NCBI GenBank assembly: GCA_017482485.1
Contig: JAFUMV010000149.1
Location: 1-54,810 of the forward strand
DNA from: Lachnospiraceae bacterium
Lineage (GTDB): Bacteria; Bacillota; Clostridia; Lachnospirales; Lachnospiraceae
DNA length: 54,810 nucleotides
Direction of reading: 5' to 3'
Shown: piece by piece, positions 8,705-18,734 of the stretch
How the letters are laid out: each line of letters begins with the position of its first letter
Position numbering within the stretch: position 1 is the stretch's first letter
The notes under the pieces: generated by a model
Databases searched by the model: none
What the model was told of the DNA's origin: nothing
What the model saw: the letters and a program-made list of their open reading frames with translations, nothing else
Position numbers and translations under genes: made by a program

Positions 8705-11326
8705 TTACCCGATCACGATGGTCTCTTCCAGACGGATATCCCGACAGGAAGCGCCTACCATAATGGAAAATTCTCCGGGTTCCACCACCCACTCAAATTT
8801 CTTATTTAAAAGTTTAAAGCTGTCAAAGTTCAGTGTAAAGCTCACTTCTTTTTCTTCCCCTGCATTCAGATGAATTCTTTCAAAGCCCTGCAGCAAAAGC
8901 TCCGGGGTTACAACAGAAGTGCAGATATCATTGATGTAAAGCTGTACCACTTCATCCGAAGCCACATCCCCGATATTTTTCACGGTGGCTGATACGCGAT
9001 AGTCATAGGGTGCGCCCAGATTTTCCACCTTCAGATCAGAGTAGGCAAACTCAGTATAGCTCAATCCATGGCCGAAGGGGAACAGCTCTCTGCGGGTACC
9101 TTCCAGATAAAACGGGCTGCCGCCGGGAAGCGCCGAGTAATAGCAGGGCAGGTGTCCCACACTCTTCGGGAAGCTGATGGGCAGTCTTCCTGCCGGGCTG
9201 ATATCGCCAAACAGTGCATCCACAATAGCCTTCGCACCCAGCTCACCGCCAAACCACGCTACCAGAATCGCATCCACGTGTTCCTTTTCCCAACTCAAAT
9301 CCACAGGTTTTCCATTCTCCAAAACCAGAATGGTGGGTTTGTTCACCGCGCAGACCTGACGAATCAGCTCCTGCTGTTTTCCGTACAGCTTCAGATCGCA
9401 GCGGTCCATGCCTTCACCGCTGGTTATTTTGTTATCACCGCATACCAGAACGACCACATCGCTCTGTTTTGCCAGTTCCACAGCTCTTTCAATGTCTTCT
9501 CCATGATGATCGATGCTCAGCGTTACGTTATTGCCGTTCACATCACAGACATAACGGATTTCGATTTCATAGGTCTGTCCGTTTACAAAAGTGAAAGGAC
9601 AGGCAGGAAGCTGCTGTTTATTTTCGCCGCCGCTTTGAATCACCGTTTCGCCATCCACCAGCACTTCCACGGTATCATTTGTGGTGAAAGCCAGTCTTCC
9701 CACGATCTGCTCGTCATCCGTAAATTCATGGGTATTCACCTTCATCTTCGTTTTCATCCGAACAGAATAGCCCTTGAATTCCAGATCTCTGTGAGGCTTT
9801 GCCAAAATCCAGTTAAACTTGATCAGGTTTGCTTTATCATATCCTACCGGCTCTCCTGCAAAATGATCGTTGGCGTAATATTCCAGTTCCACACCATCCG
9901 GATACCAGCTCTGGGGAATTACGGTCACATCGTTCTCCGTGATACCACAGCCATCCGCCTGAAGCACCTTACAGTTTTTGCCCGCTCTGTCCCGGATTTC
10001 CTCATAAACGCTGTTCATATGATAGCCATAAGGCACGGAGGCATAGCTGCCTTCCCTCTGCAGATTGGAGCTGGGTCCCAGCACTGCAATGGTGTTCACA
10101 TTCTTTGCAAGAGGCAGCACCCCATTCTCATTCTGCAAAAGGACAAGTCCTTCCTGAGCCACGCGATAGGAAATGTCTTTGTGTTTTTCACAGCGGACAA
10201 CATTTTTGTAATTCTCTTCATCCGTATAGGGATGTTCAAACAGTCCCAATTCAAATTTCATATTCAGGATTCGCAGAACCGCTTCATCAATAACGGACTC
10301 GGCCATCTGACCGCTTTTGACCAGATCGATCAGACCGGATTCCCATTCCGTATTGGAATAGTCAAAGCCCTGCACGTCCAGGCCGGCTTCCACCGCCAGC
10401 TTCATAGCTTCCTGATTGTCCTTTGCGATATGATGGGTATGCGTCAGTCTGTTCACGGCGCCGAAATCTGCACGCACATAGCCTCTCAGACCAAAACGGT
10501 CTTTTAAAACTTCTCTCAGATAATGTTCTGAATTGATCACTGCTTCGCCGTCGATGCAGTTATAGGATGCCATTGCATTGCAGGCGCCTGCCTTTTTGAT
10601 GCCCGCTTCAAAAACCGGCAGATAAGCACTTTCCACTTCTCTAACACCCACTCTTGCGGGAGAACAGTTTGTGCCGCCCTCCGGAATTCCATGCACGCAA
10701 TAGTGTTTGGGCTCTGCCATAACCGCATCAGGCGCGCTGATATCATCCCCCTGTTCGCCGGTCACAATCGCATATGCCATCTGAGAAGACAAATAAGTAT
10801 CTTCTCCGAAAGTTTCTTCCACGCGTCCCCACCTTGGTTCTCTTGCCAGATCCAGATTGGGCGCCAGAATTTCGTGGATGCCAAGGCTTCTGGTTTCTGC
10901 CGCAATCGCATGTCCCACTTCCTTCGTCAGCGCAGGATCAAAAGAAGCTCCCATGGCAATCGGCATAGGGAAAATGCAGGCTCCCGGATAGGACAGGCCG
11001 TGCAGGGCCTCTCCTGTAAAAATACAGGGAATGCCAAGTCTTGTCTCCTCCACCAGATACTTCTGCAGTTTATTCAAAACTGCCGGAGAAGAATACACGT
11101 CATGCACAAAACCCATGCCTCTGTCTCCAAAACTTTCTTTTACCTTATCCCAGTAAAAATCAGACTTTTCATCCACCGCGCAGAAATGCGCTTCATGCAC
11201 CTTTGTTGCCAGTTCCACGCCGCGGATCATGTCCATCTGCGCAACTTTTTCTTCCAGTGTCATTCTGGAAAGCAGATCCTGCGCACGTTCCTTTGCGCTT
11301 AAGGAAGTATCCTTATACTTTTCCAT
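8705..11326 (-). CDS. GH3 glycoside hydrolase with inserted PA14-like domain
   Basis: An 873-residue GH3 enzyme. The barrel domain (residues ~15-330) carries TGEALHGL, the KH pair in AEPKHYCVHG, and the nucleophile Asp in RGYVRADFGAV. The candidate acid/base Glu is in KITSGEGMDRCD. Between them (about residues 440-600) is an extra beta-rich segment with GRLAFTTNDTVEVLVDG, matching PA14 insertions that shape the active site of many GH3 beta-glucosidases. A fibronectin-like C-terminal domain closes the chain. No signal peptide. A good AAAGGAG site precedes the start. It is the second GH3 of the block and probably has a different linkage preference from its neighbour; specificity is not resolved. 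Confidence 0.92.
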   Translation of the reverse strand: MEKYKDTSLSAKERAQDLLSRMTLEEKVAQMDMIRGVELATKVHEAHFCAVDEKSDFYWDKVKESFGDRGMGFVHDVYSSPAVLNKLQKYLVEETRLGIPCIFTGEALHGLSYPGACIFPMPIAMGASFDPALTKEVGHAIAAETRSLGIHEILAPNLDLAREPRWGRVEETFGEDTYLSSQMAYAIVTGEQGDDISAPDAVMAEPKHYCVHGIPEGGTNCSPARVGVREVESAYLPVFEAGIKKAGACNAMASYNCIDGEAVINSEHYLREVLKDRFGLRGYVRADFGAVNRLTHTHHIAKDNQEAMKLAVEAGLDVQGFDYSNTEWESGLIDLVKSGQMAESVIDEAVLRILNMKFELGLFEHPYTDEENYKNVVRCEKHKDISYRVAQEGLVLLQNENGVLPLAKNVNTIAVLGPSSNLQREGSYASVPYGYHMNSVYEEIRDRAGKNCKVLQADGCGITENDVTVIPQSWYPDGVELEYYANDHFAGEPVGYDKANLIKFNWILAKPHRDLEFKGYSVRMKTKMKVNTHEFTDDEQIVGRLAFTTNDTVEVLVDGETVIQSGGENKQQLPACPFTFVNGQTYEIEIRYVCDVNGNNVTLSIDHHGEDIERAVELAKQSDVVVLVCGDNKITSGEGMDRCDLKLYGKQQELIRQVCAVNKPTILVLENGKPVDLSWEKEHVDAILVAWFGGELGAKAIVDALFGDISPAGRLPISFPKSVGHLPCYYSALPGGSPFYLEGTRRELFPFGHGLSYTEFAYSDLKVENLGAPYDYRVSATVKNIGDVASDEVVQLYINDICTSVVTPELLLQGFERIHLNAGEEKEVSFTLNFDSFKLLNKKFEWVVEPGEFSIMVGASCRDIRLEETIVIG

Positions 11327-11347
11327 GCCCTTAACACTCCTTTATGT

Positions 11348-13207
11348 TTATTCCCAGGAAATTTCATGATTTTCATTCAAAACCAGTTCTCTGTCGCCGA
11401 TTCTTGTCTTCACAATCTGGCCCTCTTTCAGCACCATGGGCTCCTCACCCGCATACTCTCTGCAGCAGTCTTCCAAAAGAAGCCTGAATGCGGGAGAAGG
11501 GGTCCAGATCGCATCTGCCATAGCATCCAGATCCAGCGGCGCCGCAAAATAGAAGGCCCGCCCTTTTCCATAGAGCCGTTCGAATGCACAATAAGCCAGC
11601 TGTGTTCCATTCTCACCGCCCACTCTGGCGCTGTTTTCAAAAATCGGAATCACATCTTCCTCCAGCTTGTTCCAGGCGATCATGGAATGCTGGTGTACAC
11701 AGTTTTTCAAACCGCCCATCCAATCCTGAGCGCAAAGAGCGAATTCGCTGTGTCCCCAGACTTCCTCTGATTCATCGTTCATGCCGAATACCGCTTCAAA
11801 TTCCGGCACCCGTCTGCAGGTTTCATCAAATGGATGACAATTGGCGATCAATGTTCCGCCCTCTTTTACCCATTCTGCAACCTTAAGAAGCGCTTCTCTT
11901 GTGCTGAATGCAGTGTCCAGAAGCACAAGGACCTTTGTATCTTTCAGGCAGCCGTCTGCGATCATCTTCTCATCCGCCGCATTGAGATCATAGGATTTTC
12001 TGATCTCTGATACGGCAAGGCGGATATTGTCCAACACCTGTGTCGATTTTGCCCAGGAATCGATGATGGGCCAGAACATGGTGACCTTGCGGTCCAGCCT
12101 GCGCTCCCCGATCAGATCTTCATACTTTTTAACGATTGTGCCTGCATTTCGGCCGTCTTCCTGTCCATGCAGATTTCCGTAATAATGAAAAATCTGCACA
12201 TCTCCGTAGGCAGCACTTCCATAAGTGCGAACCGCCACGCCTTCCGGCAGGATAGGTCCTACCGGCTCCAGTCCCAGAAACGCCCCATATTGTTCGCAGG
12301 CGCTCTGCATATGTATTGTCAGATAAAAATTCTCAAAGAAATTATTTCCTTCATTGGTCAGCCGGATGCCGCATCCGTTCTTTGCCGCCACTTTAGCCTG
12401 CTCTGCAAAGGAGGAAGCATGTTCCGGCTCTTCGATGCCGCCGGTGCACAGATAAACCGGTACCTCTTTAAAGACTTTTTTCGCGGCTGCCAGACAGAAA
12501 TCCGAATATTTTGTCATGGAACCGTGATACCAGTCCATCAGATCCAGATACGCCGTCAAAGAAGGACGAAATTCCTTCAAAAACGGCACCACCTCTTGAT
12601 AATTATTATAATGGCTGTTCCAGCGTTCATTCAAGCCCTCAATCGTGCCAAAGTGTTCTTTTAAATATTCTCTGAAGGATTCTTTCGCGTCCTCACCGCC
12701 GCACCAGAAGCCTCTGTGAGTATGGTATGCGCCCGGCCAGTTACCCACCACCGGCATGATGGCCTCACCGTAATCTCCGTTGATGCCAAGCTGTACGCTT
12801 TCCAACACATTCCAGGGCAGATAATGTTCTGCAAACGCCTTATAAACCCGCTCAATTTCTTTGCGGAATGCCGGATTCCAGATGGATTCCACCGGACATT
12901 CCTTTCCATGCTCCAGACAGATCATTCCTGTGTGGCCGGGCTCTTTCAGCCACCAGTCCGGCGCAGAATATCTGGGGCCCAAAAGCAGGAAGGGCAAAAA
13001 ACGCAATCCGGCATTCTGAACTTCCTTCACCATTTCATCATAATAGTCAAAGGAAAAACTGCCGCGCGCTTCGGGCTCAAATTTGTTCCAGTGGCAGTAT
13101 ATCTGTACGGAAGTAACCCCATCGGCCTTCAGCTGGGCAAGCTGCTTTCTGATCGTTTCCTTATCCGTTTCAAAATGTACGCCGCACACAGCGATTTCTC
13201 TATCCAT
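11348..13207 (-). CDS. TIM-barrel glycoside hydrolase, GH14/GH42-like, family unassigned
   Basis: A 619-residue protein built like a clan-A retaining hydrolase, with an N-terminal TIM barrel (~1-390) and a second alpha/beta domain resembling the trimerisation/glutamine-amidotransferase-like domain of GH42 (NCHPFDETCRRVPEFEAVFG). Candidate acid/base is Glu148 in GINGDYGEA, candidate nucleophile Glu314 in LGLEPVGP. EPEARGSFSFDYYDEMV near residue 45-60 recalls the substrate-entry strand of GH42 and GH14. I cannot place it confidently in a numbered family. GGGAGGG precedes the start. It starts 31 nt after the GH38 gene and is surely co-transcribed, so it likely cuts a beta- or alpha-linked unit of the same glycan. 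Confidence 0.8.
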   Translation of the reverse strand: MDREIAVCGVHFETDKETIRKQLAQLKADGVTSVQIYCHWNKFEPEARGSFSFDYYDEMVKEVQNAGLRFLPFLLLGPRYSAPDWWLKEPGHTGMICLEHGKECPVESIWNPAFRKEIERVYKAFAEHYLPWNVLESVQLGINGDYGEAIMPVVGNWPGAYHTHRGFWCGGEDAKESFREYLKEHFGTIEGLNERWNSHYNNYQEVVPFLKEFRPSLTAYLDLMDWYHGSMTKYSDFCLAAAKKVFKEVPVYLCTGGIEEPEHASSFAEQAKVAAKNGCGIRLTNEGNNFFENFYLTIHMQSACEQYGAFLGLEPVGPILPEGVAVRTYGSAAYGDVQIFHYYGNLHGQEDGRNAGTIVKKYEDLIGERRLDRKVTMFWPIIDSWAKSTQVLDNIRLAVSEIRKSYDLNAADEKMIADGCLKDTKVLVLLDTAFSTREALLKVAEWVKEGGTLIANCHPFDETCRRVPEFEAVFGMNDESEEVWGHSEFALCAQDWMGGLKNCVHQHSMIAWNKLEEDVIPIFENSARVGGENGTQLAYCAFERLYGKGRAFYFAAPLDLDAMADAIWTPSPAFRLLLEDCCREYAGEEPMVLKEGQIVKTRIGDRELVLNENHEISWE

Positions 13208-13238
13208 ATCTTCACCCTCCCAACTTCCACAGGTCAGA

Positions 13239-16040
13239 TTATTTTAATGCTTCAAGTCCGAAAGTAGCGATTTCAAACGGCGCAATAACCTTTTCATACC
13301 AGCCGTCTTCAGAAACCTTCATTTCTTCCTTCTTTTCTTCCAGAACATTACTGAAATACATACCGGACATCCAGGACGCTTTTTCCAGACGCACGACAGA
13401 CGCCTTATCGGTTACGTTCACAAAACGTACCATCACGTCTTCTCCGGCATCTTTACGCTTAAAGCCGGTGAGCGCCAGTCCTTCGCCCTTCCAGTTCAGA
13501 TAAGACTTCACTGCAGGCAGACTTTCTTCGCCCTTTCTGACACAGGTTTCTTTCAGCTCATCCTTTTCATACGGAGGAACCTTGCCGCAGCATCCGCCCG
13601 GAATCTGACAGGCCGTCAAATCACTCTGGAACAGATATGCCTCTTTGTAAGTCTCTGTCTTTTTCTCTGCTGCAAACGGAACGATTTCATATTCCATACT
13701 GTAAGTGCCAAGCAGCTGTGCATCAGGAGTCAGGAATACGCCCCAGTCACCCATTTCACCGGTACCGCGAAGCAGCGTTACCGCCATGGCATTATTTTGT
13801 TCGGGCAAAATTTCATATTCGTACAGACCGAAGTTCGCCACCAGAATGCCGTTTGTATCTCCGCAGACTGCCACAAAATTCTGCTGATGCTCACAGCCGC
13901 TGGGATTCTTCCATGTTTCCGCATGACGGTTCGGACGTTTTGTCACTTCAAATACGGAATCAGCATAATGACTGTCCGTATCGATTCCGGTAGGCACCAC
14001 CACACGAATTCTGTGATTCTTTGCAGTGTTTTCAATCGTTGTCTGCGCTTTTAAGCCTGCTGCACTCTTTTCCAGCGTCAGTTTTGTCACGAGCGTTATC
14101 GTGGTCATCTCGCTGCTGCGCCGGGACCGACGGTCATGATAGCTGTACATGCACGCTTTTTCGTGTTCAAAAACCTCATCCGCACCAACAGGTACTGTCA
14201 GCCTGTGGGTAATCGTAAATGCAGCTCTGACAGGAGTATCCTCTGTCAGCTCAACCACCGCTGCACTGCCCCTGGTCGTAATCGTTTCAGAGCCTTTAGG
14301 CTGTACGAAAATATATTCGTTGCCCACATCACCGCACTCTTCAAACCAGCCGATTTCCGGATAAGAAGCACCGGTTTTTTTATCTGTCAGAGTATAACTG
14401 CCGTCATCTCCAATCTCCACCTTCAGGAATTCATTTTCCATCGTGTTTGTTCCGGATACCAGAGAAGCTTTCTTTGCTTCTGTCTGCTCACTGACATTGT
14501 CTTTTTTGGCTGCAGGTTCCAAAATCCAGGAAGCATAGCCAAGAGCAGGAACGGTGGCTTCAAAAGTAACCTTCACCTGTCTGGCCATATAAGGACGACG
14601 GAATCTGTCAGAAGGAAGCATATGGCCATAGCTTACGCCCGCGTCTTCAATCAGCGCATCCACCACATTTCCATTGGCATCCTTAAGCACAAATTCAGGA
14701 AGCTTGAGTTTTTCCATGGCATCATGGCCGTCAGGAAGACTTCTCTGCCAGTCTCTCCTCCAGTCCAACACCACGCTGATCACCTGAGTTTTTTCCCAGC
14801 CTGCGCCGTTAAATACCACAAAGGGGCGAATAGAATCACCAAAATCTGCAAAGCAGCTTTCCCCCACCTTTTCAGCAAGGTATTTTCTGCTTTCCAGAGC
14901 CAGTTCTTCTGCCACCTGGTAACTCTTATCAAAGCGGGTAACCATTTCTTTATTTACATCATCCACGCTGCAGTTGCAGATGCTGTCATGAGGATGGTTC
15001 TGCATCAGGGTCTTCCAGGAATAGCGCAGAAGATCCTGCGGATATTCTTTTCCGTTCAGCCATGCGAGAACACCCATAGGCTCTGCGCCCTTTTCCAGCG
15101 CAGTCTCACATTCACGGTTGCGGATTTTTAAGTCCACTCTGTTGGAGCAGGTGTTCACCAGTGTAAACAGGCCATCGGTTTTCTGCCCGATTAATTCTCC
15201 CCTTACTGTGGTAATGTTATCTCCCAACTCTTCTTCTACCGCCTTAATATAAGAAGGAAAATCAGAATGAACAAATTCAATATCGGGGTATAATCTGCGC
15301 GCCACAGCAATGGCTTCACTCAGGTCCTTCTGCACAGGCTGGTGGTCACAGCCATTCATGAACAACAGGTGACTGGTACCAGCAAACTGTCTGGCCTTTG
15401 CAAGTCCCTCATCCCAGTAAGCCTTTGCCGCTTCCTCTTCCACCGGAATCTCCACACCGTTATTATACCAGTTTGCGAACAGAATTCCGGTCAGCCTGCT
15501 GCCGTCCGGAGATTCCCAGTACATCTCGGAAAAAGCGGATTCATATTCACCGTCACCCATTACCATATTGTTAAAACCAACCGGCTTTACGCCTCTTCCG
15601 AAGATGACGGCTTCCATACTTGCCTGTGATAAAAGCTGAGGCATCTGACCCGCATTGCCAAACGCATCAGGGAAATAACCGATTTTACAATCCCCGCCGA
15701 AATCTTTTGCTTCCTGTGCGCCAACCAAAAGATTCCGAACATTCGACTCACCACTGGTCAAAAACTCATCCTGCAAAATATACCACGGACCTGCTACAAA
15801 TCTTCCCTCTTTTACATATTTGATAACTTTCTCCCGGTTCTGCGGTTTAATTTCAAGATAATCATCCAGGACTATCGTCTGTCCGTCCAGGTGAAAACTG
15901 CGGTAATTTTCATCCTTTTCAAACAGTTCCATCGCATCATCGATCAGTTTGACCAGTTTGATACGATGCTTTTCAAATGCCATATACCACTCTCTGTCCC
16001 AGTGAGAATGGGAAATAATGTGTACCGTCGTCTTCTTCAT
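13239..16040 (-). CDS. GH38 alpha-mannosidase (MngB-like)
   Basis: A 933-residue GH38 retaining alpha-mannosidase. The zinc-binding start HSHWDREW (11-18), the nucleophile Asp125 in GYFPDAFGNAGQMPQ and the later zinc histidine in NHPHDSICNCSVDD are all present. The rest is the three-helix bundle and large beta-sandwich domains of the family. The HSHWDREWY form with ~900 residues is the bacterial MngB-like branch, which includes cytoplasmic enzymes acting on mannosides after import. No signal peptide. GAGGG lies 7 nt upstream of the start. The gene follows the binding-protein gene, separated by a hairpin at 16060-16094. Confidence 0.92.
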   Translation of the reverse strand: MKKTTVHIISHSHWDREWYMAFEKHRIKLVKLIDDAMELFEKDENYRSFHLDGQTIVLDDYLEIKPQNREKVIKYVKEGRFVAGPWYILQDEFLTSGESNVRNLLVGAQEAKDFGGDCKIGYFPDAFGNAGQMPQLLSQASMEAVIFGRGVKPVGFNNMVMGDGEYESAFSEMYWESPDGSRLTGILFANWYNNGVEIPVEEEAAKAYWDEGLAKARQFAGTSHLLFMNGCDHQPVQKDLSEAIAVARRLYPDIEFVHSDFPSYIKAVEEELGDNITTVRGELIGQKTDGLFTLVNTCSNRVDLKIRNRECETALEKGAEPMGVLAWLNGKEYPQDLLRYSWKTLMQNHPHDSICNCSVDDVNKEMVTRFDKSYQVAEELALESRKYLAEKVGESCFADFGDSIRPFVVFNGAGWEKTQVISVVLDWRRDWQRSLPDGHDAMEKLKLPEFVLKDANGNVVDALIEDAGVSYGHMLPSDRFRRPYMARQVKVTFEATVPALGYASWILEPAAKKDNVSEQTEAKKASLVSGTNTMENEFLKVEIGDDGSYTLTDKKTGASYPEIGWFEECGDVGNEYIFVQPKGSETITTRGSAAVVELTEDTPVRAAFTITHRLTVPVGADEVFEHEKACMYSYHDRRSRRSSEMTTITLVTKLTLEKSAAGLKAQTTIENTAKNHRIRVVVPTGIDTDSHYADSVFEVTKRPNRHAETWKNPSGCEHQQNFVAVCGDTNGILVANFGLYEYEILPEQNNAMAVTLLRGTGEMGDWGVFLTPDAQLLGTYSMEYEIVPFAAEKKTETYKEAYLFQSDLTACQIPGGCCGKVPPYEKDELKETCVRKGEESLPAVKSYLNWKGEGLALTGFKRKDAGEDVMVRFVNVTDKASVVRLEKASWMSGMYFSNVLEEKKEEMKVSEDGWYEKVIAPFEIATFGLEALK

Positions 16041-16059
16041 GCATATACCCTCTTTTAGA

Positions 16060-16094
16060 ACAAGCCCCGGTAATACGAAATTACAGGGGCTTGT
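16060..16094 (-). terminator. Intercistronic hairpin after the binding-protein gene
   Basis: ACAAGCCCC pairs with GGGGCTTGT and the stem continues as GTAAT/ATTAC after a one-base mismatch, around a 5-nt loop. On the minus strand it is followed by TCTAAAAG, so the U-tract is poor. The position, between an abundant lipoprotein gene and a hydrolase, suggests a partial terminator or 3'-end stabiliser that keeps binding protein more abundant than enzyme. Confidence 0.6.
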
Positions 16095-16160
16095 ATCTAA
16101 GCACGTTTTATTTACTTGTTACTGTCAATCTATCCTTTTGATCGGTCTTTCTAAAACGCT

Positions 16161-17756
16161 TTATTTGCCTGCCAGGAACTCATCAATCTGTCTCTGGTAC
16201 TCGTCGATCAGAGCCTGCTTGCCAGCTGCTTCGCTGTCAGCTTTCAGTTTTTCAACTGCAGTCTTGGTATCGCCTGCCAGACCTACACCTAACAGTTTAT
16301 TAGCATCTTCAAAGATCTGGTTACGCTGTGCAACTTCTGTGGTCACGCTGGAAGCATCAAAGCTGAAACCTTCCAGAGGAGAAACAACGTTCTTGTCGCT
16401 GGATGCAGCATATTCTGCTTCCTTCTCCCAGAAACCAGGGCCATAAGAAGCGTTTGCTCTCATGAACTGAGGTTTCCACATAGCCCACTGGCCGCCCCAT
16501 TCCTGATAGTTGGAGCTTGCGCCGTCCATACCTTCGGGATATTCTGCGCCGCCGGTTTCTTCGTTCAGTACATATGTCTTGCCTTCAATACCATACTGTA
16601 CCAGATCATACAGGGTCTGGTCTGTTTCAAGCATATCCAGGAACATCAGAGTTCTTTCAGGATTTTCACTGGTTGCGGAGATACATAAAGCGTTTGCCAG
16701 AGGTGTTCTGTTTGCATACAGATCATCTGCATAAATTTCTGTGTAATCCCAGTAAGCGCCTTCTTCAACCCATGCTCTGTTCTGAGTAGCGAATTCATGT
16801 GTGCCCCACTTGGTGATCAGCTTGCCTTCGTTGATCAGAGAGTTGTGATCCAGGTTGTCTGTTAATACGTCTTTCCAGATCAGTCCGTCTTTCTGCCACT
16901 TCTCAGCATATTCCATAGCTTCTACCCATTCCGGAATATCTTCTGCAGCAGTTACTGTACATGCAGGATCATTCAGGTTGAAATACAGACCCATGCCGTT
17001 ATCCAGTGTGAACCAGCCACCGCCGGAAAGCTGAGAGCATTCGATGATGTATTTGTCAGGATAAGCATCCTTTAACTGATACAGCAGTTTGTCAACATCT
17101 TCAATTGTGTTAATGCTGTCTTTGTCAACCTCGATACCAGCAGCTTCTGCCAGGTCGCCTCTCCACTGAATGAAAGGACGGTTGTTCATGGTCATTGTCC
17201 AGGGCAGGATGTTGATGTGGCCTTTGTTCTTCATAGCATCCAGCAGGCCTTTTTCTTCATATACAGCATACAGATTGGGAGCATATGCAGGAAGCAGTTC
17301 ATCCAGATTCAGGTATGCATCATTTGCAGCCATCTGGAAGTAACCGGTCCAGTCAGAGTCAAAGTTTAAATCCCAAACATCGCCGGTTGCTGCCTTAACC
17401 AGCAATTTCTGCTTGTAGTCATCACCGGAAACGAACTGAACATCGAAGTCACAGTTCAAGGTATCTCTTGTGTAATCTGCGATTGCTGCCCATACTTCGT
17501 CTACAGCAGATTTCTTATCGCCAAAAAGGATAAACTTCAGAGTAACGGGTTCCAGAGCTTCTCCGGTTACAGGATCAACAGGTCCTTCTGCTGCTGCGCT
17601 GTCTGCAGGAGCTTCTGCTTTCGTTTCTGCTGCAGGAGCCTTTTCTTCTTCTGCCGCTGCGGGTGCAGATTCTTTGGAAGCGGAATTGCCGCAACCAGCC
17701 AGAGCTGCTGCCACCATACTAACCGCCAATAAAGTGCTCACAATTTTCTTTTTCAT
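16161..17756 (-). CDS. Extracellular sugar-binding lipoprotein of a CUT1/LplA-type ABC transporter
   Basis: A 531-residue solute-binding protein. The signal peptide (MKKKIVSTLLAVSMVAAALA) ends in the lipobox LAGC, so Cys21 would be lipidated and anchored outside the membrane. A linker of Ala/Glu/Pro (~25-65) follows, then the two-lobed binding domain with DLNFDSDWTGYFQMA. The C-terminal ~75 residues (PLEGFSFDAS onward) match the extra domain often found on LplA-like proteins. AAGGAG lies 7 nt from the start. It is downstream of the two permease genes, a usual arrangement for complex-oligosaccharide importers. No ATPase is present locally, so a shared MsmX-type ATPase elsewhere is expected. 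Confidence 0.93.
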   Translation of the reverse strand: MKKKIVSTLLAVSMVAAALAGCGNSASKESAPAAAEEEKAPAAETKAEAPADSAAAEGPVDPVTGEALEPVTLKFILFGDKKSAVDEVWAAIADYTRDTLNCDFDVQFVSGDDYKQKLLVKAATGDVWDLNFDSDWTGYFQMAANDAYLNLDELLPAYAPNLYAVYEEKGLLDAMKNKGHINILPWTMTMNNRPFIQWRGDLAEAAGIEVDKDSINTIEDVDKLLYQLKDAYPDKYIIECSQLSGGGWFTLDNGMGLYFNLNDPACTVTAAEDIPEWVEAMEYAEKWQKDGLIWKDVLTDNLDHNSLINEGKLITKWGTHEFATQNRAWVEEGAYWDYTEIYADDLYANRTPLANALCISATSENPERTLMFLDMLETDQTLYDLVQYGIEGKTYVLNEETGGAEYPEGMDGASSNYQEWGGQWAMWKPQFMRANASYGPGFWEKEAEYAASSDKNVVSPLEGFSFDASSVTTEVAQRNQIFEDANKLLGVGLAGDTKTAVEKLKADSEAAGKQALIDEYQRQIDEFLAGK

Positions 17757-17835
17757 ATACTTTCTCCTTTTCTTAAAAATTTTATCTCATGGCGTCCCTT
17801 ATCGCCAATCAATCATATTTATTGAATATTTGCGA

Positions 17836-18720
17836 TCAGCCTTTTACCGCGCCGACCATGATACCTTTCATGAAATACTTCTGTACGAAAGGATATAACA
17901 GAATAATCGGTCCGGTTGTTACCACAACCATTGCCATCTTCACACCATCACCGGGTACAGATGCAAGCATCGCCTGTACTTCCGAGGACTGCTGTGACAT
18001 TGTCTGTAAAAACTGAATGTTTGATATCATCGTTCTGAGCAGCATCTGCAGAGGCTGCATGGTGGAATCATCAATCAGCATCAGGCCCAGCCACCAGTCA
18101 TTCCAGTAACCCAGTGCCGCAAACAATACAACCGTCGCGATAACCGGTGTTGCCAGAGGAAGATAAATCTTAGAAAATACTGTAAATTCGGAAGCTCCGT
18201 CCAGTTTTGCGGATTCCCAGAGTTCTTCCGGCACTCCGGTGAAATAGTTACGGATCAGGAAAATATACCATGCACTGACTACCGAAGGAAGAATCAATGC
18301 CCAATAGGTATCTTTCAGGTGCAGATACTGGGTACAAACCAGATACCAGGGTACCATACCACCGTTAAACAGCATGGTCAGCAGTACATACAAGTTCATC
18401 ACTCTGCGTCCTGCCAGATGCTTTCTGGAAAGTACATATCCCATCATGCCGTTCACAGCGATAGATAAGCACGTACCCACAACCGTAACAAAAACAGTAA
18501 TTTTATAACCGTTAAAAATCAATGCGCCGTTGCCGAGAAGGATCTGATAGGATGCAAGGGTCGGTTCATCCGGGATTACCTTGAATCCGCTGTTTATCGC
18601 TTCCGAGTTCGTCATCAGCGATCCGCCGACAACCAGTAAAAACGGATACAGGCAGACAAATGAAAATACGATTACGAACAGGTGCACTATAAATCTGCCG
18701 ATTGTCATTCTCTCTTTCAT
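17836..18720 (-). CDS. CUT1 ABC transporter permease (LplC-like)
   Basis: A 294-residue membrane protein of the carbohydrate-uptake ABC family. About six hydrophobic segments are visible, starting with FIVHLFVIVFSFVCLYPFLLVVG. The EAA loop that docks the ATPase reads ELWESAKLDGASEFTVFSKIYLPLATP. Start supported by AAGGAGGGGAG. It begins 14 nt after the stop of the partner permease, so the two are translated from one message and form the heterodimeric channel for the neighbouring binding protein. Confidence 0.93.
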   Translation of the reverse strand: MKERMTIGRFIVHLFVIVFSFVCLYPFLLVVGGSLMTNSEAINSGFKVIPDEPTLASYQILLGNGALIFNGYKITVFVTVVGTCLSIAVNGMMGYVLSRKHLAGRRVMNLYVLLTMLFNGGMVPWYLVCTQYLHLKDTYWALILPSVVSAWYIFLIRNYFTGVPEELWESAKLDGASEFTVFSKIYLPLATPVIATVVLFAALGYWNDWWLGLMLIDDSTMQPLQMLLRTMISNIQFLQTMSQQSSEVQAMLASVPGDGVKMAMVVVTTGPIILLYPFVQKYFMKGIMVGAVKG

Positions 18721-18734
18721 GTCTTCTCCCCTCC

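Noticed and set aside
9068-10507. 479-codon open frame on the plus strand
   Set aside because: It lies entirely antisense to an intact GH3 gene, has no ribosome binding site and no family motifs. Long antisense frames arise here from codon bias of the real gene.
14136-15131. 331-codon plus-strand frame
   Set aside because: Antisense to the intact GH38 gene, with low-complexity His/Phe/Cys-rich translation and no recognisable domain.
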